Below are positions 25,085 through 34,710 of a stretch of 46,216 bases of DNA, in pieces (the first letter of the stretch is position 1; each line of letters starts with the position of its first letter). Origin of the DNA: Flavobacterium subsaxonicum WB 4.1-42 = DSM 21790 (GTDB lineage Bacteria > Bacteroidota > Bacteroidia > Flavobacteriales > Flavobacteriaceae); NCBI RefSeq assembly GCF_000422725.1, contig NZ_KE383909.1:118124-164339 (forward strand), read 5' to 3'. The translations under genes and the position numbers were made by a program. The notes beneath the pieces are model-generated. The model was not told the DNA's origin. It worked only from the letters and a program-made list of their open reading frames with translations, and made no database searches.

Positions 25085-27322
25085 ATGACAAAGTTACCCT
25101 CTGTAGGACAGCCGGTCAGCCGTTTGGAAGGCCGCCAGAAAGTTACAGGATCTGCAAAGTATGCAGGCGAATATAATGTACCCAATTTGCTGTACGGTTA
25201 TGTTGTAAACAGCACCATTACCAAAGGCAAAATAACAGCTATAGACACTGCAGCTGCCAAAGCGCTTAAAGGCGTAGAGGCCATTTTTACGCACCAAAAC
25301 CGCCCGTCTACCGCATGGTTCGACATGCAATATGCCGATATGGATGCACCACCCGGCACCGTATTTAAACCGCTGCACGATAATAAGATAAAGTTTAACG
25401 GCCAGCCCATTGCGTTAGTGGTTGCCGAAGATTTTGAAACCGCCCGCTATGCTGCAAGCCTCATTAAGTTTGAGTATGAGGAGGAAGCTTTTATAACTGG
25501 CCTTATACCTAATCTTGATAAGGCACACGAGCCTAAAAAAGGCCTGGCTACCATGTTAAAGCCACCACCACCACCGCCTACCGGCGATTTTGAGAAAGCC
25601 TACAACAGCGCACCCGTAAAGGTGGCTGCACAGTATACCCATGCTACAGAGCATCATAACCCTTTAGAAATGTATGCCAGCACCGTGGTGTATGAGGGCA
25701 AAGGAAAACTTACCATTTACGATAAAACACAGGGCACTATAAACAGCCAGTTGTTTGTTGCCAACGTTTTTGGGCTGCACTTTAAAGATGTAAGGGTTTT
25801 GTCGCCTTTTGTGGGCGGAGGATTCGGGTCCGGGTTACGCCCGCAATACCAACTGTTTATGGCTGTTATGGCATCGTTGGAGCTTAAACGCAATGTACGC
25901 GTAACGTTAGACAGGGCACAAATGTTTACCTTTGGGCACCGCCCGCAAACCATACAAAATTTAAAGTTTGCCGCAGATGCAGAAGGTAATGTAACTGCTA
26001 TGAACCATACAGGCGTAGGCGAAACATCATCTTACGAAGATTATGCCGAAATACTCGTATCCTGGAGCCACATGCTTTACCCGGCAAAAAATACCTTGTT
26101 TGAGTACGACCTGGTTTCGCTTGATTTGCCCACGCCTATAGATATGCGTGCCCCCGGAGGTGTTAGCGGTATGCATGCCATAGAGTGCATGATGGACGAG
26201 CTGGCGTATGAGCTTAAAATGGACCCGCTACAACTGCGCCTTAAAAACTATAGCGAAACCGATCCGTCTACCGGTAAGCCTTTTACCAGCAAAGCTTTAA
26301 AACAATGTTATTTGGAGGCAGCCGAAAAATTTGGCTGGAACGAGCGTAACCCCGAGCCGGGCAGTATGCAAAGAGGCAACAAACTTGTGGGCTACGGTAT
26401 GGCAACCGGTATTTGGGATGCCTACCAGTTTCCTGCCCGTGTAAAGGCTATACTTACAAAAGAGGGTAAACTGATACTGCACAATGCCACGACCGACATA
26501 GGTACGGGTACCATGACGGTAATGACCCAGATTGCCGCCGACGAAATAGGCCTGCAGTTAGAAGATATAACTTTTGATTATGGCGACAGCAAAAAGCCAT
26601 TCTCCATGTTTCAGGGTGGGTCGGCCATAACAGCGTCTACCGGAGCAGCTATTGTTGCGGTGGTAAAAGAGCTAAAGAAAAAGATACTAAAAAAAGCCAG
26701 GGGTATTGATGGTTCGCCTTTTAAAGGTATAAAGGATGAGGATATTATTTTTAAAGACGGTGCCATTGCGTTAAAGTCGGATACCAACCTGGCGTTGTCT
26801 TTTAAAGATGTTATGGCACTTATTAAAGAGCCGGAAATAAAGGCTAAAAAAATGGCAGGCCCGGATATTTTAAAGCTTAAAAATTACAGTAAGGCCACCC
26901 ACAGCGCCTCTTTTGTAGAAGTAGAAGTTGATAAGGAGTTGGGCACTATTACCGTTACACGGGCGGTTACAGCTGTTGCCGCCGGCAGGATAATTAACCC
27001 TAAAACAGCGCGAAGCCAGGTATTAGGCTCTATGATATGGGGTATAAGCAAGGCACTGCATGAAGAAACTATATTGGACGAAAATTTAGGTAAATACATG
27101 AATGCTAACCTTGGCGAATACCACATACCGGTACACGCCGATATCCATGAGCTTGATGTTATTTTTGCCGATGAAAAAGACGAGCTGATAAACGAGCTTG
27201 GTATTAAAGGGGTAGGAGAGATTGGCCTGGTAGCCATGCCCGCCGCAATAGCCAATGCCATTTATCACGCCACCGGTAAACGCATAAACACTTTACCTAT
27301 TCATTTTGATAAGCTATTGTAA
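25085..27322 (+). CDS. paoC: Molybdopterin-binding catalytic subunit (PaoC type)
   Basis: The 745-residue large subunit begins with the usual LPSVGQPVSRLEGRQKVTGSAKYAGEY. It has the molybdopterin motif GGGFGSGLRPQ, DIGTGTMTVMTQIAADEIG, and the catalytic glutamate Glu712 in KGVGEIGLVAMP. No Tat signal is present. The frame is open back to 25040, but the family alignment starts at 25085. A short proline run (residues about 160-165) lies in a loop. PaoABC oxidises a wide range of aldehydes and uses the cytosine-dinucleotide cofactor, in line with mocA in the adjoining operon. Xanthine as substrate is less likely given the small FAD subunit architecture. Confidence 0.92.
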   Translation: MTKLPSVGQPVSRLEGRQKVTGSAKYAGEYNVPNLLYGYVVNSTITKGKITAIDTAAAKALKGVEAIFTHQNRPSTAWFDMQYADMDAPPGTVFKPLHDNKIKFNGQPIALVVAEDFETARYAASLIKFEYEEEAFITGLIPNLDKAHEPKKGLATMLKPPPPPPTGDFEKAYNSAPVKVAAQYTHATEHHNPLEMYASTVVYEGKGKLTIYDKTQGTINSQLFVANVFGLHFKDVRVLSPFVGGGFGSGLRPQYQLFMAVMASLELKRNVRVTLDRAQMFTFGHRPQTIQNLKFAADAEGNVTAMNHTGVGETSSYEDYAEILVSWSHMLYPAKNTLFEYDLVSLDLPTPIDMRAPGGVSGMHAIECMMDELAYELKMDPLQLRLKNYSETDPSTGKPFTSKALKQCYLEAAEKFGWNERNPEPGSMQRGNKLVGYGMATGIWDAYQFPARVKAILTKEGKLILHNATTDIGTGTMTVMTQIAADEIGLQLEDITFDYGDSKKPFSMFQGGSAITASTGAAIVAVVKELKKKILKKARGIDGSPFKGIKDEDIIFKDGAIALKSDTNLALSFKDVMALIKEPEIKAKKMAGPDILKLKNYSKATHSASFVEVEVDKELGTITVTRAVTAVAAGRIINPKTARSQVLGSMIWGISKALHEETILDENLGKYMNANLGEYHIPVHADIHELDVIFADEKDELINELGIKGVGEIGLVAMPAAIANAIYHATGKRINTLPIHFDKLL

Positions 27323-27689
27323 GATGTAAAACATAAAAATATTTCAACATAAATTTTTGTGGTTTTAATCCACGCAAGTAACTACTCAGCACAACCAAAC
27401 CAGCAGTATATTTTTATAAATTTAAATTTATCTCTTACTATGTAGTATTGTAGAAATAAAAAAAGCTTCAATCATTATGATTGGAGCTTTTTGCTTGTGA
27501 CCCTGTCTGGATTATTTTCGAACCATTTTATGCAGGATTTAAAGAAATTAGCCTATTATCTGTAAGATAAATTTTAAATAACAACGAAAAAAAGCGGTTT
27601 GGATGTCTTATTCTGGACTGATGAAAAAGAAGTAATTGATTCAAATTATTTAAATAGTTGTAAAATATAAAGTAGGCTAAGTTCTTTCA
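27323..27689. other. Intergenic region between the molybdoenzyme island and the glycan locus
   Basis: 367 bases between convergent genes. It holds a strong bidirectional terminator (27460-27492). A short plus-strand frame ending at about 27671 reads SGLDVLFWTDEKEVIDSNYL and stops after SCKI; it looks like the 3' scrap of a gene but is too short to identify. Confidence 0.5.
27460..27492. terminator. Bidirectional intrinsic terminator
   Basis: 15-bp arms 27460-27474 and 27478-27492 (AAAAAGCTTCAATCA and TGATTGGAGCTTTTT, one G.T wobble) with a 3-nt loop, flanked by A and T runs. It ends the pao-type operon and could also stop transcription from the opposite GH5 gene. Confidence 0.85.
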
Positions 27690-29966
27690 TTATTTTACAA
27701 TCAGCTTTTTAGAGGTGCTTTTGCCCTGACCTGTAATTTTAATTACATAAGTACCGGCCTGCAATTCTTTAGTGCTTATGCTATCGGTATCGTTTACATT
27801 ATCTTTAGTTATAACAAGAGTTCCGTTGGTGTTGTATATTTCTATACGGTAGTTGTTTAGCCCCGTTTTTAAATTTATGCTGCCTGATGCTGGGTTTGGG
27901 GCTATCTCAACATCTTTACCTGCAAAGAATCCGTGTATAGTAGATGTCTGGCCTATTTTAGCGCCTGAGATACCATCGCCCCATGTAAAAGACTCCCACA
28001 CCGCTATTTCGGGCTTATCGCACATCATCGGGTTGCTGCCGTTCTCTGAGTTTACATATTTACCGTTGGTGCCGCGCAGGGCCACTTTCCAGTCGCCTAT
28101 ATTTATAAACGTAAATTTCTCGGTTTCGCCAATTGCGGTTTTGTTGCAAATCATTGCGGCAGTGCCGTTTTGAGAGCTTACATACAGGTTGTTAGAGCCT
28201 TTAAGGGCTATTTTGCCGCCACCGGCGTCTACAATAGTAAAAAGCTCCCACCCGCCATAGGTAGTGCGTGTGCAGGTCATGGGGTTGTCATTTCCTTCAG
28301 AACTTACATATTTGTCGTTGTTGCCCTTAAGCCAGATGGTTCGCCCCACAGGTGGTACTGATGTTGCCACAGTTGTATACGCCGATACCAAATTAATAAG
28401 GGCTGTATTAGCCTGAAAATTTGAAGTAGTAAACAAATTCCATTTAGATTGCATGGTGGTTTGCGAATCGTAATGGATATCGGGTGCGGGGTTGGTGTTG
28501 TTTTGGTAATAACCCCAGTTTTCTACAGGACTATCTACGCGCTTTGTTTTGTAGGCCCAGTTAGACCACGATGCATTAAGCGCATTAAGGCCGCGCAGGT
28601 ATTTTTGCCAAAGGTCAGGGAAATTCCAAAAGTTGAATTCTCCCGCCAGCACAGGCACATTCCAGTTGTGCTGATGGTTGGCAACATCTAACAATACAGC
28701 ATCTATAAAGCCGTTTTGCGAGGCGTAGTTTAACTTATCCTCATTGTAATTATGAATTTGGTACAGCACGTTTGTCCACCCATAGGTAGTGGGAGGCACC
28801 ACAAACGAAAACCCCGGAAACGCCCCTATGGAGATGATATGATCGGCATCAATAGCCCTTACTTCCTGATACAGCGTATTATAAAACTGGTGGATAGGGT
28901 AGAGCGCCTGGTTGCTGCTTAGGGGTTCGTTAAGCAAATCGTAAGCGGCAACAGCCGGATTGGTTTTGTAGCGGTTGGCAATGGCTTTCCATAAGTTTAT
29001 GGTGCGCTGTTGTGCTGTAGTATCTGTCCAATAGTTATTTACCACGGCCTGCCCACTGGTTATAAAGCCGTTAATGCCACCCGGCCCGCCATGCAGGTCT
29101 AAAATTACATACATGCCGCGGGCAGTACATTGCGCAATTACCCAGTCCAGTTGGGTAAACCCGTTCGTTTTTATAGTGCCGTCGTTATTCATTATCTCCA
29201 TCCAGTAAAAGGGTACGCGCACCATATTCATACCCATGTTTTTAATATTGTCCAGATCTGTAGTGGTAATCCATTTGTTTTGGTAATAATCCAGTACGGC
29301 ATCAGACCCCGCAACCCCAAAACGGTCAATAAGCGAATTACGTACCGAGAAATCATCTTCCATGTATAAATTAAACTCGGCTATCGACCAATAGTTGGCC
29401 GTTGCCGTGCCCGTTTGGGTTACCCTTACATACCGTTTAAAATAAATATTAGGCAACTGAATATAAATGTTAGCGGTAGTGCCTGTGCCTGTAGCTGCGG
29501 TTTCCCAGGTTGTGCCGTTTTCCGATACCTCTATAGTATACCCACGAGGATAATCTCCGGTAAAATTGCCCGTCTCTATAGATATGCGGTTAAAGATTAC
29601 GTTTTTAGACATATCTACCGTAAAATACTGAGAACCGTTAGGCACCTGCGCTGCCCCGTTACTCCAGCGCGTGCTGAGGTCGCGATCGAAAACACTCTGC
29701 AAATTGGTGCCTGCAAAAGTAGTCGGTGCACTGGCTACCCATTGGCTGCGGTTTAACGATCCGGTACCCATAGGGCACATCCAGTATTCCATGCTTAGCC
29801 ACGACCCTAAGTTGGTGCCGCGCAAATTAACAACCGCGCCGGTTCCCGAATTTTTACGGATTACCGTGCCGCTTGTTTTTAAAAAATCAGAAGCTGTAAG
29901 TGCCTGTGCATTTACTTTACTTATAAACAGCAATGTAATGGCGAAGAGTAAAATTTTAATTTTCAT
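27690..29966 (-). CDS. Multidomain GH5-type glucanase with discoidin insert, beta-trefoil domain and T9SS signal
   Basis: A secreted glycoside hydrolase of 758 residues. After the signal peptide (1-20), the GH5 start VNLRGTNLGSWLSMEYW (46-62) is interrupted by an F5/8-type C (discoidin) domain (about 72-203). The TIM barrel then runs to about residue 515. The acid/base is Glu347 in DLLNEP and the nucleophile is Glu443 in VLAGEFNFW. Residues 542-664 form three similar repeats (IWLKGNNDKYVSSEGN, IALKGSNNLYVSSQNG, VALRGTNGKYVNSENG), a fascin-like beta-trefoil resembling CBM92-type beta-glucan-binding modules. Residues 683-758 are a type IX secretion sorting domain. The RGTNLGSWL opening is typical of exo-beta-1,3- and beta-1,6-glucanases. 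It lies downstream of susD but behind a terminator. Confidence 0.9.
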   Translation of the reverse strand: MKIKILLFAITLLFISKVNAQALTASDFLKTSGTVIRKNSGTGAVVNLRGTNLGSWLSMEYWMCPMGTGSLNRSQWVASAPTTFAGTNLQSVFDRDLSTRWSNGAAQVPNGSQYFTVDMSKNVIFNRISIETGNFTGDYPRGYTIEVSENGTTWETAATGTGTTANIYIQLPNIYFKRYVRVTQTGTATANYWSIAEFNLYMEDDFSVRNSLIDRFGVAGSDAVLDYYQNKWITTTDLDNIKNMGMNMVRVPFYWMEIMNNDGTIKTNGFTQLDWVIAQCTARGMYVILDLHGGPGGINGFITSGQAVVNNYWTDTTAQQRTINLWKAIANRYKTNPAVAAYDLLNEPLSSNQALYPIHQFYNTLYQEVRAIDADHIISIGAFPGFSFVVPPTTYGWTNVLYQIHNYNEDKLNYASQNGFIDAVLLDVANHQHNWNVPVLAGEFNFWNFPDLWQKYLRGLNALNASWSNWAYKTKRVDSPVENWGYYQNNTNPAPDIHYDSQTTMQSKWNLFTTSNFQANTALINLVSAYTTVATSVPPVGRTIWLKGNNDKYVSSEGNDNPMTCTRTTYGGWELFTIVDAGGGKIALKGSNNLYVSSQNGTAAMICNKTAIGETEKFTFINIGDWKVALRGTNGKYVNSENGSNPMMCDKPEIAVWESFTWGDGISGAKIGQTSTIHGFFAGKDVEIAPNPASGSINLKTGLNNYRIEIYNTNGTLVITKDNVNDTDSISTKELQAGTYVIKITGQGKSTSKKLIVK

Positions 29967-30051
29967 GATTTAAAAATTTAAGATTAAACTAATTGTTGAC
30001 TGATATTTTGGCGCGTAGGTAACGTTGAATGGCTATTTTAAAAAGAAAAAA

Positions 30052-30094
30052 CCATTACAGCCGGAGTTGCCTGACGCAGTTCCGGCCATAATGG
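30052..30094 (-). terminator. Strong terminator between susD and the GH5 gene
   Basis: Nested arms CCATTA/TAATGG (30052-30057, 30089-30094) and GCCGGA/TCCGGC (30060-30065, 30081-30086) are separated by a CA/CA internal loop. In the minus direction the stem is followed by TTTTTTCTTTTT. This is an intrinsic terminator for susCD placed before the GH5 gene. Confidence 0.82.
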
Positions 30095-30116
30095 CTAATA
30101 GGTATTTCAAAGATTT

Positions 30117-31613
30117 TTAGTAACCGGTGTTCTGAACCAGCAGCGGGTTAATACGTATTTCGCGCTGCGGGATCGGGAACAACAGGTGCTTGGCTGTAAC
30201 AGCATAACCCGGAGGTGTAATGCCGGCAGGGTAGTAGTATGCCTGCGGATTGTTACGGATGTTCTCTCCCTGTGCATTCATTACCTGCAGGGCTTTATCG
30301 GTACGCACAAGGTCCAGCCAGCGTTTATTTTCGAAGGCAAGCTCTATACGGCGCTCTTGCTGAATAAGGTCGCGCAGCTCTGCCTGTCCGGCGGCTGCAA
30401 TGGGAGCGAGGCCTGTGCGTGGGTTGGCATGTACCATGTTAAGATACGTCAGTGCTTCGGGTTTACCCTGTTCGTTAGCGGCTTCAGCTAAAAACAGCAG
30501 TACCTCGGCGTAGCGGTATACCGGCCAGTCATCGTTAGTGTTAGGGGCAATTTCCGAACCGTGCACGTATTTTTTTATGTACGGAATATCAACATAACCT
30601 TCACCGGTGTAAAATCCAACCGAAGCAGCTTTTCTTAAGTCGCCTGCCTCATAAGCAGCCAGTAGATCGGGTGTAGGGGTGTTCCATCCTGCATAGGCAT
30701 TTGTATTTCCATCGGGGAAACCCGGTATTACGCCCGGATTTTGCAGTATTGGTAAAAAGTTATAGGCAAAGTTGCTCGCACTGTTTGCAGTTGGCAAATC
30801 GTAATATTGTATCTCAAAAATAGACTCCGCGTGGTTTTTGTTGTTGGGGTCGTAAATGGCGGCATAATCTGCCAGTAAAGAGTATCCCTGCACGTTTAAA
30901 AGAGCAGCCTCGGCATCAGCCCAGCGTTGTAATACAATGTTGGCATTACCCAACAGGGTATAAGCAGCGCCGTTGGCCACAAAACCCGCCTCCTGACTTG
31001 CCTTATTGGGCAATAGCGTAGCGGCCTGGGCGGCATCGAGCAATATCTGCTCGTAGATTTGTGCCTTTGGCGATTGCCCCACAGTAGTCTCATCATAAGT
31101 GGTTGGCGGGGTTAGCACTAAGGGTACATCGCCAAAATACTGCACAAGGTCAAAGTAAGCAAAAGCCCTTAAAAACAAAGCCTGCCCTTTATAATTGTCC
31201 TTTTGGGGCTGATCGAAGTCGGCGGCATCAATGGTTTTTAATATCTGGTTTACGCGGCCAATAATAATATAGTCGTTCTGGTACTTATTACTAACCCCGC
31301 CACCGTTAGAATCGTCTATAAACTGGTCAATATATTCCCTGTCGGCGTAGCCACGGTTGGCAGCATTGTATATAAAAGCGGTATTGTCGCTTCGCATTTC
31401 GCCCATTGCCCAGGCGCCGTAATCGGCCAGGCCGGTACCGTAAATGTTTCTTAGGGGTACGTATGCCCCAATAACTGCCTGCCTAAAATCGGCTTCAGTT
31501 TTGTAAAAAGTCTCGGCAGATACCACCGTTTCCGGGTATTGGGTTAAAAAATCTTCAGAGCAGGAACTTAAAATAAGAGCTGCTATAAGTGTGCTGAATA
31601 TCTTGATTTTCAT
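30117..31613 (-). CDS. susD: SusD/RagB-family glycan-binding lipoprotein
   Basis: The surface lipoprotein partner of the SusC transporter, 498 residues. Signal peptide with lipobox ending at Cys18 (LILSSC). The SusD N-terminal region (DFLTQYPETVVSAETFYKTEADFRQAVIGAYVPLR), TPR-like helices (QALFLRAFAYFDLVQYFGDVPLV) and the C-terminal part (QQERRIELAFENKRWLDLVRTDKALQVM) are all present at normal length. It binds the glycan at the cell surface and acts as a lid on SusC. The gene follows susC by 11 nt. Confidence 0.95.
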   Translation of the reverse strand: MKIKIFSTLIAALILSSCSEDFLTQYPETVVSAETFYKTEADFRQAVIGAYVPLRNIYGTGLADYGAWAMGEMRSDNTAFIYNAANRGYADREYIDQFIDDSNGGGVSNKYQNDYIIIGRVNQILKTIDAADFDQPQKDNYKGQALFLRAFAYFDLVQYFGDVPLVLTPPTTYDETTVGQSPKAQIYEQILLDAAQAATLLPNKASQEAGFVANGAAYTLLGNANIVLQRWADAEAALLNVQGYSLLADYAAIYDPNNKNHAESIFEIQYYDLPTANSASNFAYNFLPILQNPGVIPGFPDGNTNAYAGWNTPTPDLLAAYEAGDLRKAASVGFYTGEGYVDIPYIKKYVHGSEIAPNTNDDWPVYRYAEVLLFLAEAANEQGKPEALTYLNMVHANPRTGLAPIAAAGQAELRDLIQQERRIELAFENKRWLDLVRTDKALQVMNAQGENIRNNPQAYYYPAGITPPGYAVTAKHLLFPIPQREIRINPLLVQNTGY

Positions 31614-31624
31614 AGTTGTAATTT

Positions 31625-34600
31625 TTAGAAATTATAATTTAATCCGAAAGTCCATGTTCTTGGAACAGGGTAGGTGGTGTTGTCTACACCCGAGAATAAT
31701 CCGGCACCGGCCGAAACCTCCGGGTTACCTCCCGGATATTTTGTAAACACGGCAGCCTGCTGCACACTTGCATAAATGCGCAACCCTTTAAGGTAATCTA
31801 CATTTATTGATGAGAAGCTGTAGCCAAGTGTAATATTCTTGATAGTCAGGTAGCTGCCATCATACATCCATTTAGAGCTGGCCCAGTCGCGCTCCGGCCC
31901 TGTATTGCCCGATGCCTTGCCCCATTTGCCGTTACCTGGATCTTCTTCTGATTTCCACCTGTTGGCAAGGTCTTTCTGAACGTTAAAACTACCGTCAAGG
32001 TTACCCGTAAAACGATCAGCCGTGTTAATAATCTTGTTGCCGTAAGCACCCTGGCAAACTACCGACAAATCGAAGTTTTTATAGCTTACCGTATTGGTAA
32101 AGCCGTAGTTATACTTTGGTGCAGTGTTGCCTAAAACGGTCTGGTCTTTAGTATCGTTAGTTATTTCGCCATCGCCGTTTATGTCTTTATATTTAACGCT
32201 GCCCACTTCGGCACCCTGATGCTTAGGTGAGGCATCAAACTCGGCCTGGGTTTCGTAAATACCATCCCATACAAGGCCGTAAAGCTGGCCAAGGGGCTGA
32301 CCCACCTGTGTAATGGTCATATCGCCATAAATAGCCGAGTTGGCTGTGCCAAGCTCTAACGCTTTATTGCGGTTAAAGGATATATTAAAATCGGTACTCC
32401 ACTTAAAGTCGCCATTTAGGTTAATGGTGGTTAACTGAAACTCGTGCCCCCAGAACTCTATCTTGCCAATATTGGTGGTGTAGTTAAAAAAGCCCGAAGC
32501 AATTGGTATATCTACCGAATACAATAAATTATCGGTTGTTTTTTTGTAGTAGCCATAGCTCAGCTTAATACGGTCGTTAAAAAAGTTGGCGTCTATACCG
32601 GCATCAAAAAGCTCCGATGTTTCCCAGCCCAGCTCGGTATTGTTAAGCCCGGCAATACTGCTGCCGTTTAAAAGCTGGTTGTTAAATGGGTTGTTGGTGG
32701 GCACTACGTTTGCATATTGCAGGTAGTTGCCAATGTTGTTATTACCGGTGGTACCAAGGCTTGTGCGAAGTTTTAAGAACGACAGCACGTTGTTTTCCGG
32801 AATAAAAGATTCTTCGGTAATTACCCATCCGGCGGATACCGAAGGGAAGTTACCCCATTTGTTATCTGACCCAAAGCGAGATGACCCGTCTCTTCTTATG
32901 GATGCCGAGAATAAGTACTTGTCTTTATAGTTGTAGTTTACCCTTGCCACTAATGATGCCAGGCTCCAGTCTTGCACATCGGTAGAGCCGGTTATAATGG
33001 TAGCCGCATTTAATGTCTGCACCCTGTCGTCAGGAAAGCCCCTGCCACTTAGCGAGCCGCTTTCTGAATGCGCTGCCTGCGTAGTATAGCCGCCCAGGAT
33101 ATCAAAATTATGGTCGCCTATAGATTTTGCATAGGTAAGCGTGTTTTCAAACAGCCACGAATAGGCGTATTGGTTGCTGTGTGATGCACTAATACGCGAT
33201 GGGTCGTTAGCATTTGGCGGGTTAAAAATGCTGCCTGCTGTAGACGGATAAAAATAATCAGATACCGTGTTGCCAAGATCTACACCTATCATCGATTTAA
33301 ACGTAAGGTCTTTTATCGGTTTAATTTCTACAAAACCGTTAGAAAGTAAGCCCACATTTTTAGAGGTATTTTTTACGATCTTAACCTGGTTGTACCAGTT
33401 GGGCGCATCGGGTGTGCCGTATTCTGAACTGATGTTTAGTGGTATAGATCCATCGGCATTTATGTAGGGTGCCAGTGGCGATGACAGCATGGCCGACTGC
33501 ACAATGCTTGGCGAGTTGTACCAGATACCATCGCTTTGGGGGGTTTTGCTGCTGGAGTAGGTGGGTGCAACATTAAAGCCTATCTTAATTTTATCGTTAA
33601 GTTTATAATCGGTATTTATCCTTACCGATATCCTGTCGTACGATGAGTTTAGTAAAACACCTTCGTTTTTAAGGTAACCGGCTACTACGGAGGTACTGAA
33701 TTTTTCGCCTGAAGCGGAGTAGGTAAGCGAGTAGTTTTTGATGATCGCGTCGCGGGTAACGGCGTCAAACCAGTCGGTGCCTTCGCCGTATTGCTCGGGG
33801 TTGGCAAATACATCGGGCACGGTCTGGCCGCGCTCTATGGCAACTTCCTTTTTAAACTGGGCAAATTCGCGGGCGTTCATCATATCAGGGCGGCCTTTTT
33901 CCGGAATTACCTGTATGCCTGTAAAGTAGTTAAAAGAGAAACGGCTTGCACCGGCCTTAGCCCTTTTGGTGGTAATAAGCACCACGCCGTTTGCCGCACG
34001 CGATCCGTATAACGAAGTAGATGAGGCATCTTTTAGAATAGTAATGGTCTCTATCTCATCGGGGTTAATGTTAGAGATGCTGCCCTGTAACGGAAACCCG
34101 TCTACCACATACAGCGGGTCGCTGCCTGCAGATATGGATGCCGATCCACGTACGCGTACCGTCATTCCCTGGCCCGGTATACCGGTGTTTTGGGTAATTT
34201 GCACGCCTGCCAGTTTACCTTGTAGTTTTTGGGTAATTTGCCCCACGGGCTGGTCTTTTAGCTCGCCGGCATTTACGGTTTGCACCGCACCGGTTACATT
34301 GCGTTTATTTTGAGTACCGTAGGCTACAATAACCACCTCGTCTAATGCTTTTGCATCATCGGCCATTACAAGGTTTATAGTGGTCTGATTGCCAACAACA
34401 ACCTCCTGCGTTTTAAACCCAATAGAGGTAAACACAAGGGTTGCCTGTGCATCGGGCACGGTTATGGAGTAATTACCATCCATATCGGTAGCGGTGCCGG
34501 TAGTAGTGCCTTTTACAAGTATATTTACCCCCGGGAGGCTCTCTCCGGCTGCGTCACTTATTTTTCCTGCTACCGTAACGCTTTGGGCAGAAGCCACGGT

Positions 34601-34666
34601 AAGGGTGAAAAAGCATACAAGTGTGAGTAATAAATGCTCATACTTAATTAGTAAAATTTTCATCAT
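31625..34666 (-). CDS. susC: SusC/RagA-family TonB-linked glycan transporter
   Basis: A 1013-residue outer-membrane transporter. Signal peptide, carboxypeptidase-regulatory-like domain (VAGKISDAAGESLPGVNILVKGT, about 28-105), the SusC signature (LDEVVIVAYGTQNKRNVTGAV), plug (VRGSASISAGSDPLYVVDGFPL; ITILKDASSTSLYGSRAANGVVLITTK) and a 22-strand barrel ending PRTWTFGLNYNF. It imports oligosaccharides across the outer membrane using TonB energy. The promoter carries the ACAGGATAC site (34737-34749) shared with GH3, rhaT and rhaEW, which indicates induction by the same signal. Met1 or Met2 may be the start. Confidence 0.96.
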   Translation of the reverse strand: MMKILLIKYEHLLLTLVCFFTLTVASAQSVTVAGKISDAAGESLPGVNILVKGTTTGTATDMDGNYSITVPDAQATLVFTSIGFKTQEVVVGNQTTINLVMADDAKALDEVVIVAYGTQNKRNVTGAVQTVNAGELKDQPVGQITQKLQGKLAGVQITQNTGIPGQGMTVRVRGSASISAGSDPLYVVDGFPLQGSISNINPDEIETITILKDASSTSLYGSRAANGVVLITTKRAKAGASRFSFNYFTGIQVIPEKGRPDMMNAREFAQFKKEVAIERGQTVPDVFANPEQYGEGTDWFDAVTRDAIIKNYSLTYSASGEKFSTSVVAGYLKNEGVLLNSSYDRISVRINTDYKLNDKIKIGFNVAPTYSSSKTPQSDGIWYNSPSIVQSAMLSSPLAPYINADGSIPLNISSEYGTPDAPNWYNQVKIVKNTSKNVGLLSNGFVEIKPIKDLTFKSMIGVDLGNTVSDYFYPSTAGSIFNPPNANDPSRISASHSNQYAYSWLFENTLTYAKSIGDHNFDILGGYTTQAAHSESGSLSGRGFPDDRVQTLNAATIITGSTDVQDWSLASLVARVNYNYKDKYLFSASIRRDGSSRFGSDNKWGNFPSVSAGWVITEESFIPENNVLSFLKLRTSLGTTGNNNIGNYLQYANVVPTNNPFNNQLLNGSSIAGLNNTELGWETSELFDAGIDANFFNDRIKLSYGYYKKTTDNLLYSVDIPIASGFFNYTTNIGKIEFWGHEFQLTTINLNGDFKWSTDFNISFNRNKALELGTANSAIYGDMTITQVGQPLGQLYGLVWDGIYETQAEFDASPKHQGAEVGSVKYKDINGDGEITNDTKDQTVLGNTAPKYNYGFTNTVSYKNFDLSVVCQGAYGNKIINTADRFTGNLDGSFNVQKDLANRWKSEEDPGNGKWGKASGNTGPERDWASSKWMYDGSYLTIKNITLGYSFSSINVDYLKGLRIYASVQQAAVFTKYPGGNPEVSAGAGLFSGVDNTTYPVPRTWTFGLNYNF

Positions 34667-34710
34667 AAATTAAATTAGGTTAGTATTGTTTACTATATCG
34701 AAATAGTATT

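Noticed and set aside
34682..34694. Second AGTA-N5-TACT dyad near the susC start
   Set aside because: It lacks the CAGGA core and lies downstream of the predicted transcription start; probably chance in AT-rich sequence.
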